Of a stretch of 64,000 nt of DNA, positions 55,682-64,000 are shown one piece after another. Position numbers and translations under genes: made by a program. This DNA is from Aquimarina latercula DSM 2041 (GTDB lineage: Bacteria > Bacteroidota > Bacteroidia > Flavobacteriales > Flavobacteriaceae), in NCBI RefSeq assembly GCF_000430645.1, contig NZ_AUMK01000010.1:248001-312000 (forward strand), given 5' to 3'. The notes below the pieces were generated by a model. It worked only from the letters and a program-made list of their open reading frames with translations, ran no database searches and was not told the origin of the DNA. The stretch's first letter is position 1; every line of letters begins with the position of its first letter.

Positions 55682-55972
55682 TTACTCTGATAATTGCGCT
55701 ATACACACATCTATCTCCCTTATTAAGGCATTTATCTTGAGCTTGGTTTCCCTTTTGTATTTATCACTGCCCAGCATCGCATTTGCATTTTTGAGTGCAC
55801 TGAATTTCTCTTCCCATTGTTTTAATTGATCAACTTGGAGTTCAGAATTTTCTTCTAAATTCTTTATCTTTCCCTTCAGATCGGCATTTTGCTGCTTAAG
55901 TAAATCATACTTATGAAGCAACTTACTTATCCTATTCTCAAGAGAATCAACAATTTCAATTAAATCACTCAT
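55682..55972 (-). CDS. Small coiled-coil protein (ZapB-like position)
   Basis: 96 residues from ATG 55972 (Met-Ser-Asp-Leu-Ile-Glu). Nearly the whole protein is a coiled coil (Leu-Glu-Asn-Arg-Ile-Ser-Lys-Leu-Leu, Leu-Lys-Gln-Gln-Asn-Ala-Asp-Leu). Pairing with zapA suggests a divisome role comparable to ZapB, but the sequence itself does not prove this. Confidence 0.7.
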   Translation of the reverse strand: MSDLIEIVDSLENRISKLLHKYDLLKQQNADLKGKIKNLEENSELQVDQLKQWEEKFSALKNANAMLGSDKYKRETKLKINALIREIDVCIAQLSE

Positions 55973-56125
55973 TATAATTTTACGCAATACTTCGTTACAC
56001 AAAGTTAACATACCAATTGAAAAAACCCAATAGTTTTTAAACTAATTTTATAGCAACAATATCTAGTCAATCAAGTAATTCGTTTATAGCCTTTTAGTTT
56101 TTAATTAAACATCACTTTAATTTTA

Positions 56126-57841
56126 ATGTCTAAATATTTACATTTACCTTCTATGCGAGTTATTATATTATTTTTAATCTTCAATTTTACGATTGGATAT
56201 TGCCAAAAAGACATTCCAACTGATTATTTCATCAACCCTCTAGACATCCCACTTGCTGTTTCGGGTACTTATGGAGAACTAAGATCTAATCACTTTCACT
56301 CTGGTTTAGATTTAAAAACTGAAGGTCAAGAGGGATTAAAAGTATATGCTGCAGCAACGGGAAATGTTACCAGAATAAAGATTTCTCATTTTGGATACGG
56401 AAAAGCTATTTATATAGCGCATCCTAATGGATATACTACAGTGTATGCGCACTTACAAAAATTCTCCCCAGAAATAGAAGCTTACATAAAAAAAAGACAG
56501 TACGCTAAAGAATCCTATGAAATAGAACTTTTTCCTAAAGCAGGTACACTATCTGTAAAAAAAGGTGATGTGCTGGCATTTAGTGGAAATACTGGTGGTA
56601 GTGGTGGACCACATTTGCATTTTGAAATAAGAGATGCTAAAGCAAGACCTATGAACCCAATGTCCTTTGGTATTGACATAAAAGATACCAAAAAACCAAC
56701 AATCAATGGTGTATGGGTTTACAGTTTAGACGACACTTCGCACTCCAATGGAAACCAACAACCAACTAAATTAAGGTTAATACCTATGGATAATGGTGAT
56801 TTTAAGGCTGAAGGAATAAAAGCTTTAGGAAAAATAGGGATTGGTGTCTCTACAATAGATCAACAAAATCTAGCTGCCAATAAAAATGGAGTTTATAAGA
56901 TAACAACAGAATTAAATGGGCAAGAAAACTTTTCCATGGAAATGAAACGATTTTCTTTTTCTGAAACTCGTTATATCAATCGCTTAATTGATTATAAGCA
57001 CTACAAAAAGAATCGAAGTAGAATAACCAAACTTTTTATTGAAAAAAACAATCCACTTTCCATCTATAAAAATGTAACAAGTAAAGGTTTTTTTACTATT
57101 GAAGATAGCTTATCATACACATTAAAAGTCTTCGTTAAAGATTTCAAAAACAATACAACAGAAATTAGCATTCCGGTAAAAGGAGAACAGATAGATCACA
57201 TCACCAAAGAAGAGATTATCAAAACTCCTCATCTTGTGAAACCAACAGAAAATTTTACGTATAACTCTGGGATTTTTGACCTATATATTCCAAAAGGTAG
57301 TTTGTACGAAAAAGCGTATTTAGATATTGAAACTAATGGCGATACCATAAAAATTCATGAAGATGAAATTCCATTACATAAAAATATGACTATTGTTTTT
57401 GATGTCACCAATTATAGTCAAGCTGATAAGAAGAAATTATATATTGGAAGATTAGGACACAACAACAAACATTACCACGTTAGAACAAACAAAAAAAATA
57501 ATCGTTTTTCTACTAGAACTAGAACATTAGGTAGCTACTCCTTATTTACAGATCTAGAAAAACCAACAATCGTTCCTATAAATGTGGCCAATAAAAAATG
57601 GATGTCCAAAGCGAATTTTTTAAAAATTAAAATTGATGACACCGATTCTGGTATCAAAAGTTACAGAGCTACCATTAACGGAAAGTTCATTTTAATGGAA
57701 TACGATTACAAAACAGGAATGCTTATTTATAATTTTGAAGATAAAATAATTTCAGAAACAGAAAATAAATTTAAACTTATTGTGTTAGATAAAGTAGGAA
57801 ATAATACTACATTTGAAACAATATTCTTTAGAAAACCATAA
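56126..57841 (+). CDS. Exported M23 family peptidoglycan peptidase
   Basis: 571 residues; start at 56126 or the internal ATG at 56153, both giving a Sec signal (cleavage after Gly-Tyr-Cys-Gln). The M23 domain (~45-190) is complete: His-Ser-Gly-Leu-Asp as His-x3-Asp, and Gly-Pro-His-Leu-His-Phe-Glu with both His of the HxH pair, so it should be active, unlike the T6SS-linked domain at 8159. The remaining ~380 residues are beta domains of unknown role. Its 3' end overlaps the next gene by 29 bp. Confidence 0.88.
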   Translation: MSKYLHLPSMRVIILFLIFNFTIGYCQKDIPTDYFINPLDIPLAVSGTYGELRSNHFHSGLDLKTEGQEGLKVYAAATGNVTRIKISHFGYGKAIYIAHPNGYTTVYAHLQKFSPEIEAYIKKRQYAKESYEIELFPKAGTLSVKKGDVLAFSGNTGGSGGPHLHFEIRDAKARPMNPMSFGIDIKDTKKPTINGVWVYSLDDTSHSNGNQQPTKLRLIPMDNGDFKAEGIKALGKIGIGVSTIDQQNLAANKNGVYKITTELNGQENFSMEMKRFSFSETRYINRLIDYKHYKKNRSRITKLFIEKNNPLSIYKNVTSKGFFTIEDSLSYTLKVFVKDFKNNTTEISIPVKGEQIDHITKEEIIKTPHLVKPTENFTYNSGIFDLYIPKGSLYEKAYLDIETNGDTIKIHEDEIPLHKNMTIVFDVTNYSQADKKKLYIGRLGHNNKHYHVRTNKKNNRFSTRTRTLGSYSLFTDLEKPTIVPINVANKKWMSKANFLKIKIDDTDSGIKSYRATINGKFILMEYDYKTGMLIYNFEDKIISETENKFKLIVLDKVGNNTTFETIFFRKP

Positions 57842-60317
57842 ACAGATATACTCTTTGAAAAATCTCCTCTTTATTTTTGTTTTTTTTCTAGTCTCTTTTA
57901 ATCAATATATATTAGCACAAGACGCAATTGTTAAGGGTGTGGTTTTGGACGAATCCAACCAACCAATATCTGGTGCCAATGTATCTTTTGAAAATTCTGG
58001 AACTAGAACAGACAAAAACGGTGTATACATCTTAAACATACCCTCTAATCAAGATATTACCATTAAAATAAGTCACGTAGGGCTAAAGGACATTACGTTT
58101 ACTATAAACCTAAAAGAAAATCAGACTTACGAGTTAAATCCAATATTAAAAACAGATATTGAACAAATTAGTGAGGTGGTTATTTCCGGTCGAGAACGAA
58201 AAATAGTAGAAGGTATTACTACTTTAGATCCAGAGACCATACGCATCACCCCTTCTGCTAATGCAGGAGTTGAAGGCTTACTAAAAACCTTACCAGGAGT
58301 AAGTTCTAATAATGAATTGAGTACTCAATATGCTGTAAGAGGAGGAAATTTTGATGAAAACCTAGTATATGTTAATGAGATAGAAGTATACAGACCTTTT
58401 TTGATACGATCTGGACAGCAAGAAGGTTTAAGTTTTGTAAATACTGATTTGGTTAGAAATGTAGATTTCTCTGCAGGAGGTTTTCAAGCAAAATATGGAG
58501 ATAAACTTTCTTCTGTATTAGATATCACCTATCGCAGACCAACACGGTTTGACTTATCAGCAGATCTAAGCTTATTAGGCGGTAGCATATCTGCAGGAGG
58601 AATCACAAAAGATAAAAAATTCGCAGGTGTCGTTGGAGTAAGATATCGTGACAATAGTCTACTCGTAGATGCTAGACAAACAGAAACCAATTTTAGACCA
58701 AGATTTGCAGATGTTCAGACATATCTTTCATATAATTTTTCTAAAAAGTTTGAGCTTGGTTTTTTAGGTAATATTGCAATAAACAGATATGATTACGAAC
58801 CACTAACACGTCAAACTAATTTTGGACCTATCACAGACCCTATTGCCTTAACGGTTTTTTATGACGGGCAAGAAGAAGATCGTTATGAAACATATTTTGG
58901 TGCTTTAAAAGGAACATATAGGGCAAATGACAATTTAACTTTAAAATTAATTGGTTCCGCTTATCACACTCAAGAGCAAGAACACTTTGATATTTTTGCA
59001 GCATATTTCTTAGGTTCTGTCAACACTGATATTGGTGGAGAGGACCTAGGCGAAGTAGAATTTAGCGAAGGTGTTGGCTCACAATTAACACACGCAAGAA
59101 ATGACCTTGATGCTTTAATTTTCAACCTAGAACATAAAGGAACCTATACTGCCGATGAACATCAGTTTGATTGGGGAATAAAATACACTTCTGAAGATAT
59201 CAGAGATCGAATTCAGGAATATGAAGTTATTGATTCGGCAGGTTTTTCAATTCGTCCTCCTGGGACTTTTGTAAATGATCAACCCTACAATCCTAATGCT
59301 AGCCCTATAGTCCCTTTTACGAGTGTAAGAGCAACTAATATGGTAAATATCGATAGATTTTCTGGATTTGCTCAATATAGCTTAAGAACAAACATAAAAG
59401 AGCATGAAATCTGGGCAAATGTTGGTGTAAGAGCACATAATTGGAATGTCTCTGGGGATGGTATAAGTAGTTCTTCTCAAACAGTATTTAGCCCAAGAGC
59501 ACAAGTTGCCATTAAACCAGACTGGAAATCAGACATGATATTTCGTCTTTCTGGAGGATGGTATCATCAACCACCTTTTTATAGAGAATTAAGAGATCTT
59601 CAGGGAACTGTTCAACCTAATGTAAAAGCGCAACAATCTATACATATTGTTGCTGGAAATGATTATAGTTTTAATATGTGGGATCGTCCTTTTAAGCTTA
59701 CTACAGAATTATACTATAAAAAACTTACTGATGTAAATTCATATACCATCGAAAATGTTAGAATTAGATATCGTGCTAATAATAACGCAGAGGCATATGC
59801 TGCAGGATTTGACCTTAGGTTAAATGGAGAATTTGTTCCTGGAACTGAAAGTTGGTTTAGTTTAGGTCTTCTAAAGACGGAAGAAAATCTTGACAATAGA
59901 GGGTATATTGATCGACCAACGGATCAGAGAGTAAAAATAGGAGCTTTATTTCAGGATTATGTACCAACAATTCCTAACCTAAAAATGTACCTTAATTTAG
60001 TATACCAAACTGGTGTACCTGGCGGGTCTCCTTCTAATGCAGATCCATATGAATTTCAGACTAGATTGCGAGATTACAGAAGGGCTGATTTAGGAATCTC
60101 ATATATAGTTGTGGATCAAAAAATAAGACGTAAAGAAGGGAGTTTCTTTAATAAATTTAGAGAATTGAATGTCGGATTCGAAATTTTCAATCTTTTTGAC
60201 AACCTTAACTCTATTACCAATACTTTTGTAAGAGATGCAGCTTCTCAGCGTCAATTTGCTATTCCTAACTTTTTAACTCAGAGGGTTTTTAACGTACGAT
60301 TAGGGATGAAGTTTTAA
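57813..60317 (+). CDS. TonB-dependent outer-membrane receptor
   Basis: 834 residues from ATG 57813; an alternative start is TTG 57855, which lies after the upstream gene and begins just before the hydrophobic signal. The signal ends at Ile-Leu-Ala-Gln. A carboxypeptidase-like domain follows (Val-Lys-Gly-Val-Val-Leu-Asp-Glu-Ser-Asn-Gln-Pro-Ile-Ser-Gly-Ala), then the plug (Gly-Leu-Leu-Lys-Thr-Leu-Pro-Gly-Val, Tyr-Ala-Val-Arg-Gly-Gly) and a beta-barrel ending in Arg-Leu-Gly-Met-Lys-Phe. No SusD partner is adjacent, so a glycan substrate is not indicated. Its stop overlaps the convergent next gene by 4 bp. Confidence 0.92.
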   Translation: MKQYSLENHKQIYSLKNLLFIFVFFLVSFNQYILAQDAIVKGVVLDESNQPISGANVSFENSGTRTDKNGVYILNIPSNQDITIKISHVGLKDITFTINLKENQTYELNPILKTDIEQISEVVISGRERKIVEGITTLDPETIRITPSANAGVEGLLKTLPGVSSNNELSTQYAVRGGNFDENLVYVNEIEVYRPFLIRSGQQEGLSFVNTDLVRNVDFSAGGFQAKYGDKLSSVLDITYRRPTRFDLSADLSLLGGSISAGGITKDKKFAGVVGVRYRDNSLLVDARQTETNFRPRFADVQTYLSYNFSKKFELGFLGNIAINRYDYEPLTRQTNFGPITDPIALTVFYDGQEEDRYETYFGALKGTYRANDNLTLKLIGSAYHTQEQEHFDIFAAYFLGSVNTDIGGEDLGEVEFSEGVGSQLTHARNDLDALIFNLEHKGTYTADEHQFDWGIKYTSEDIRDRIQEYEVIDSAGFSIRPPGTFVNDQPYNPNASPIVPFTSVRATNMVNIDRFSGFAQYSLRTNIKEHEIWANVGVRAHNWNVSGDGISSSSQTVFSPRAQVAIKPDWKSDMIFRLSGGWYHQPPFYRELRDLQGTVQPNVKAQQSIHIVAGNDYSFNMWDRPFKLTTELYYKKLTDVNSYTIENVRIRYRANNNAEAYAAGFDLRLNGEFVPGTESWFSLGLLKTEENLDNRGYIDRPTDQRVKIGALFQDYVPTIPNLKMYLNLVYQTGVPGGSPSNADPYEFQTRLRDYRRADLGISYIVVDQKIRRKEGSFFNKFRELNVGFEIFNLFDNLNSITNTFVRDAASQRQFAIPNFLTQRVFNVRLGMKF

Positions 60318-61462
60318 CTTTCCAAAAACTCTTTCAGTACACTAATCACATAATCCACTTCTTCTTTTGTATTATATCTGGAAAAAGAGAATCTAACGGA
60401 AGGTTTCTGCATATCCTCTTCAGAAAGTATTTCGGCAAGTACATGTGATCCTTTTCCACTACCACTCTGGCAAGCACTACCTTTAGAACAAGCTATTCCT
60501 TTAATATCTAACTGAAACAACAAAATACCCGCTTTTTCTTGTGATATAGGTAAACAAACATTAATGAGGGTATAAGTACTATGAGCTAAATCACAACAAT
60601 TAGCATTAAACTTAACTCCTTTTATCTGATCCTTTAATTGATCTACAAAGTATTGTTTTAGATCAGAAATATATGCTTTCTCTTCATCCATATGTGCATA
60701 CGCTAATCTCAAAGCCTCATCCATTCCTGCTATGTTATGCACTCCTTCTGTTCCACCGCGATAGCCACGCTCCTGCTCTCCTCCATAAATCAATGGTTTA
60801 AGCCCTGAATTCTTTTTAATATATGCAAAACCAACTCCTTTAGGACCATGAAATTTATGCGCGCTTACTGCAGTAAAATCTACCTGAAGATCACCTAGAT
60901 TTACATCTAAATGCCCAATAGATTGTACCATATCACTATGAAAAAGCGCTTCGTGTTCCTTACATAAACCACCTACTCTATTAATATCTAAAATTGTTCC
61001 AACCTCATTGTTCACATGCATCAAACTAACTAATGTTTTTTCAGAAGCATTAGACAATAAGCTCTCCAAGTGTTTATAATCTATTGATCCATCAGACGTA
61101 ATATCTACGTAACTAACTGCAATCTCAGCATGTGCTTGTATCTCTTGAACAGTATGCAAAACTGCATGATGTTCAATCTTAGAAGTAATAATATGTTTTA
61201 CATTTAAATCTCTTACCGCACTGTTCAAAGCAAGATTATCCGCTTCTGTTCCTCCAGAAGTAAATATAATTTCAGAAGCTTTCACTCCTAAATATTTAGC
61301 TATATTCTTACGAGCCTGCTCAATATGATTTTTTGCAGACCTACCAAATCCGTGAGTAGAAGAAGGGTTACCATAATCTTCTCTTAATACAGTAGTCATT
61401 TTATCAATTACTTCTGAACGCAACTGTGTAGTTGCTGCACTATCGAAATAAACCTTTTGCAT
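60314..61462 (-). CDS. Cysteine desulfurase (IscS/NifS type)
   Basis: 382 residues from ATG 61462 (Met-Gln-Lys-Val-Tyr-Phe-Asp-Ser-Ala-Ala-Thr-Thr), preferred over an upstream Met 16 codons earlier. PLP-binding Lys203 in Ser-Ala-His-Lys-Phe-His-Gly-Pro-Lys-Gly, and persulfide Cys331 in Gly-Ser-Ala-Cys-Gln-Ser-Gly-Ser-Gly. It moves sulfur from cysteine to acceptors for Fe-S clusters or tRNA thiolation. No isc/suf genes are adjacent, so which pathway it serves is open. Confidence 0.92.
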   Translation of the reverse strand: MQKVYFDSAATTQLRSEVIDKMTTVLREDYGNPSSTHGFGRSAKNHIEQARKNIAKYLGVKASEIIFTSGGTEADNLALNSAVRDLNVKHIITSKIEHHAVLHTVQEIQAHAEIAVSYVDITSDGSIDYKHLESLLSNASEKTLVSLMHVNNEVGTILDINRVGGLCKEHEALFHSDMVQSIGHLDVNLGDLQVDFTAVSAHKFHGPKGVGFAYIKKNSGLKPLIYGGEQERGYRGGTEGVHNIAGMDEALRLAYAHMDEEKAYISDLKQYFVDQLKDQIKGVKFNANCCDLAHSTYTLINVCLPISQEKAGILLFQLDIKGIACSKGSACQSGSGKGSHVLAEILSEEDMQKPSVRFSFSRYNTKEEVDYVISVLKEFLES

Positions 61463-61745
61463 TAAATATAAAAATTTAGTTGATGATTGGCGAAAAAATA
61501 CAATAATCACAGTAACAGAGTACTCATTTTATTATATCCTTATTATAACACCGCAAATCTAATTCAAATAAAATTATTTTCCACACCGAGCGTTATAATC
61601 TTTCAATTCCATTATTTTTGTCGAAACGTACAAAAATAATATTAGAATGAACATTTATAAATTTCATTCGTCTTTATAAAAAAGAAAAACTTTTAATACG
61701 TTATTGTTTCTATAACGAAACGTTACTTTGTTATTAATTTTCAAA

Positions 61746-62888
61746 ATGCAAACAGTGAAAAAGCTTTTATATATTTTTACCTTTCTAGCATTAGCTTCTT
61801 GTGATGATGGTGATATTATTGTAACAAGTTTTGAATTTGACGATGTTGATCTTCAACTTTGTGAAGGAGCTACAACCAATGAGTTTGTTTTCTTTAAGAT
61901 CAATACTTCTATCAATGAATCTATATCCTATAACTTTATTGATGCTACATATTCTGAAACTACTGAAACTGAAAACCCTATTATTATTGATCTAGAAGAC
62001 ACTGATAATGGTTTAATATACAGGAAATTTAATAATACGATTACTTCGGATTATTATTGTAGTAATATTCCTGATAGTAATATTATAGTAACGGAAGAGC
62101 TTTTAAGCGTAAGTGGTCAAGCCACTATCATCAATCAAATTGTTAGTGAAGATGATAATGACGGACTAGAATCTACTGAAGAATCTCCTAACGGAATTGA
62201 TCCAGAAGCAGATCCAGATGGTGATGGTGTTCCCAATTACCTTGATGATGCTATGGATGATAGTGCTATTGGAAATACAGATCAAACAGCTGATGATTTA
62301 GGGATTGAGGACGGATATGACACTGATGGAGATCAAATCGCAAATTTTAAAGATCAAGATGATGATAATGACAACGTGTTAACGAGTGTAGAGTTAATTA
62401 ATAGTGACCCTAATGATGAAAGTTTTCTAGACACTGATAATGACGGGACACCAAACTATCTTGATACTGATGATGATAATGATGGTATTGACACACTAGA
62501 TGAAGATGTGGATGGCAATGGAAACCCCAGAGATGACGATACTGACAGAGATGGAACTCCGAATTATTTAGATCCAGATGACGATAATGATGGTATTTTG
62601 ACTCGCGATGAAGTTAGTGGCACAAATAACGACCCATTGAATGAAGATACTGATGGTGATGGAATCCCAAATTATCTCGATGCCGATAATCCTGATAACG
62701 ACGAAGCAAATACCAACGTGGATAACCCATCTATTCTTGACAATACGGTTATTACTATTTTTAGAACTACATTATCAATAGATAATCTTATTCTAAATGA
62801 AGTTAATGACCAATTTACTAACGATGAATTCTCTTTTGGTTTTAGAGATGAAACCATCTCTATAACCACTCCAAAAAATGAAGATTAG
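61746..62888 (+). CDS. Lipoprotein with thrombospondin-3-like calcium-binding repeats
   Basis: 380 residues from ATG 61746, with a lipoprotein signal ending Leu-Ala-Ser-Cys. Residues ~15-135 and the last ~50 resemble the next gene's product. Between them (~138-320) lie at least five Asp-rich units of the type Asp-x-Asp-x-Asp-Gly-x-Pro-Asn-Tyr-Leu-Asp, as in thrombospondin type 3/OmpA-associated repeats, which bind calcium. Probably attached to the outer membrane. It forms an operon with the paralogue that begins 1 bp downstream. Confidence 0.83.
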   Translation: MQTVKKLLYIFTFLALASCDDGDIIVTSFEFDDVDLQLCEGATTNEFVFFKINTSINESISYNFIDATYSETTETENPIIIDLEDTDNGLIYRKFNNTITSDYYCSNIPDSNIIVTEELLSVSGQATIINQIVSEDDNDGLESTEESPNGIDPEADPDGDGVPNYLDDAMDDSAIGNTDQTADDLGIEDGYDTDGDQIANFKDQDDDNDNVLTSVELINSDPNDESFLDTDNDGTPNYLDTDDDNDGIDTLDEDVDGNGNPRDDDTDRDGTPNYLDPDDDNDGILTRDEVSGTNNDPLNEDTDGDGIPNYLDADNPDNDEANTNVDNPSILDNTVITIFRTTLSIDNLILNEVNDQFTNDEFSFGFRDETISITTPKNED

Positions 62889-62889
62889 A

Positions 62890-63438
62890 ATGATGATAAA
62901 AAGACTGTATTTTTTATTTTTTTCACTGCTATTAATCGGTTGCAGCGAAGGTGATCTAATAGAAGTTTCTGTTGATGATTTAACTGGCGATCTAGAAAAT
63001 TGTTCTAATGAAAATGATAATACTTTTGTGTTTTTTGTAATTGATCAAGGTATAAATAGATCTTTATCTCTAAACTTTACAGATACTAGTTTTGAAATTA
63101 ATCCTACAGCCGTTTCTGAGATATCATTAGATGAAGCTACAGTAATTACACTAAATACTACTAACAATCAGTTTATATATAGAGAATTTAACACTTCTAT
63201 TGACGGAGATGAATATTTTTGTAATAGTATTCCTGTAAGTGGCATTACTGTAACACAAGAGCTAATAAGTTCTAATGGAACTGCAGAAATCAGTTATGAA
63301 GAACTTACTACTTCTGCTACAGAGACAACATACTCTCGAACAGTAACACTAAAAGATATCACCTTAGAGGGAAATGGAATTGCTATAAGAAAACAATCTT
63401 TAACACTAGGTTTAGACAATGTCATAATACCAAACTAG
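62890..63438 (+). CDS. Lipoprotein, repeat-free paralogue of the preceding gene
   Basis: 182 residues from ATG 62890 (Met-Met-Ile-Lys; another Met follows directly, and an ATG at 62878 is possible), signal ending Leu-Ile-Gly-Cys. It shares with its neighbour Phe-Val-Phe-Phe-x-Ile, Ile-Tyr-Arg-x-Phe-Asn-x-x-Ile and Ile-x-Val-Thr-x-Glu-Leu-x-Ser, plus the C-terminal Leu-x-x-Asp-Asn-x-Ile strand, but lacks the Asp-rich block. Function unknown. Confidence 0.75.
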   Translation: MMIKRLYFLFFSLLLIGCSEGDLIEVSVDDLTGDLENCSNENDNTFVFFVIDQGINRSLSLNFTDTSFEINPTAVSEISLDEATVITLNTTNNQFIYREFNTSIDGDEYFCNSIPVSGITVTQELISSNGTAEISYEELTTSATETTYSRTVTLKDITLEGNGIAIRKQSLTLGLDNVIIPN

Positions 63439-63440
63439 GG

Positions 63441-63992
63441 TTAATTTCTTGGATTTTGAATGATATATATTTCCATAGCACCTAACCCGTATTTCTTATA
63501 ATCCGCATAAGAAATACGTATATTATCATATCTACCAAATAAATATTGTAGTTCTTCTTTTAGCACTCCTTGTCCTACTCCATGAATAAATACAACACTA
63601 GGAATACGTTTGTTTATAGCAAAATCTAATTGTCTTTTTGCTGTATCCAACTGTAGGGTAACCATATCATGGTTAGACAATCCTTTTGTAGACTTTACTA
63701 GTTTATGAATATGAAGATCTACTTCCATCGAAGGAACACTTCTTTCTTTAGGTTTTAAGATCTTTTTTTTAGATTTCTTTTTAAAAATCTCTTTTTGCTG
63801 AAGATTCTTTTGCACTTCTTCATAAGATGGAACGATCAAATTATCGGATTCTTCTTTAACCAATTCATTTACTGAAAACATCATATCAAATCCATCATTA
63901 GATTCTATAGTAACCTCATTTCCTTCAACTGAAATAACTTTGCCTGATATCGGTTCATCCAACACTGAAACTACATCTCCAACTTTTATCAT
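63441..63992 (-). CDS. Smr-domain protein
   Basis: 183 residues. An N-terminal ~50-residue SH3-like beta domain (Val-Gly-Asp-Val-Val-Ser-Val-Leu), a Lys-rich linker (~65-88), and a C-terminal Smr domain with Asp-Leu-His-Ile-His and Phe-Ile-His-Gly-Val-Gly-Gln-Gly-Val-Leu. Smr domains are nicking or RNA-cleaving nucleases; in this short form, without MutS, an RNA or ribosome-linked role is likely but not shown. The start is 8 bp inside the window edge, so an upstream partner may be cut off. Confidence 0.87.
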   Translation of the reverse strand: MIKVGDVVSVLDEPISGKVISVEGNEVTIESNDGFDMMFSVNELVKEESDNLIVPSYEEVQKNLQQKEIFKKKSKKKILKPKERSVPSMEVDLHIHKLVKSTKGLSNHDMVTLQLDTAKRQLDFAINKRIPSVVFIHGVGQGVLKEELQYLFGRYDNIRISYADYKKYGLGAMEIYIIQNPRN

Positions 63993-64000
63993 ATCCTTCT

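Overview
The window is about one third GC and reads as the chromosome of a marine-type member of the Bacteroidota, most likely Flavobacteriaceae (an Aquimarina-like organism is my guess, not proven). The reasons are the subtype-iii type VI secretion genes (TssD-like tube protein, TssB/TssC, a ClpV), the many small lipoproteins with a short Leu/Ser-rich signal ending in Cys-Lys, the TonB-dependent receptor with an N-terminal carboxypeptidase-like domain, a 6S-type RNA beside zapA, and A-rich translation starts instead of Shine-Dalgarno sites.

Region 1 (1-17430) is a T6SS effector island. It opens with the end of a tube protein (tssD) and a VgrG, followed by a Tle1-like lipase with a DUF2931 lipoprotein, a protein of unknown family, a DUF4280 PAAR-like protein with an unrecognised C-terminal domain and its lipoprotein, and a 690-residue protein ending in an M23 peptidase-like domain. 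Behind it lie lipoproteins that look like immunity proteins for periplasmic toxins. A 112-bp piece of the M23 protein's linker is repeated at 11614 and leads into a different C-terminal domain that carries LAS-type metallopeptidase motifs. This looks like an orphan toxin-tip cassette outside the Rhs family. The lipoprotein array that follows is partly decayed: a frameshifted gene without ATG, two C-terminal fragments, and one gene with a lost lipobox Cys.

Region 2 (17431-30000) is a second VgrG island: vgrG, an uncharacterised 453-residue protein, and a PAAR-Rhs protein with an LHH nuclease tip and a SUKH-like immunity gene. After a perfect 17-bp terminator come a poly-serine protein encoded by 28 AGT repeats and two orphan rhs tip cassettes (AHH nuclease; PD-(D/E)XK-like nuclease), each with a putative immunity gene. 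Both cassettes contain the same 72-nt GC-rich hairpin element at the same site in the rhs core. A start-less Imm26-like remnant closes the island.

Region 3 (30100-37700) holds a DUF3592-like protein, a soluble multi-PAS histidine kinase with its own receiver protein and, converging on them, the clpV-tssB-tssC operon on the minus strand. The sheath, the recycling ATPase, the tube, the spikes and the effectors are therefore all within 37 kb, but the baseplate and membrane-complex genes are not here.

Region 4 (37700-64000) is mostly housekeeping: DEAD-box helicase, DUF72 protein, a LolA-like protein, a large Asp-box/sortilin-like secreted protein, TPR protein, gyrA, clpC, three tandem SpoIIAA-like paralogues, rny, 6S-like RNA, zapA and a coiled-coil partner, an M23 peptidase, a TonB-dependent receptor, a cysteine desulfurase, two related lipoproteins (one with calcium-binding type Asp-rich repeats) and an Smr-domain protein. 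I saw no tRNA, rRNA, CRISPR array or transposase.
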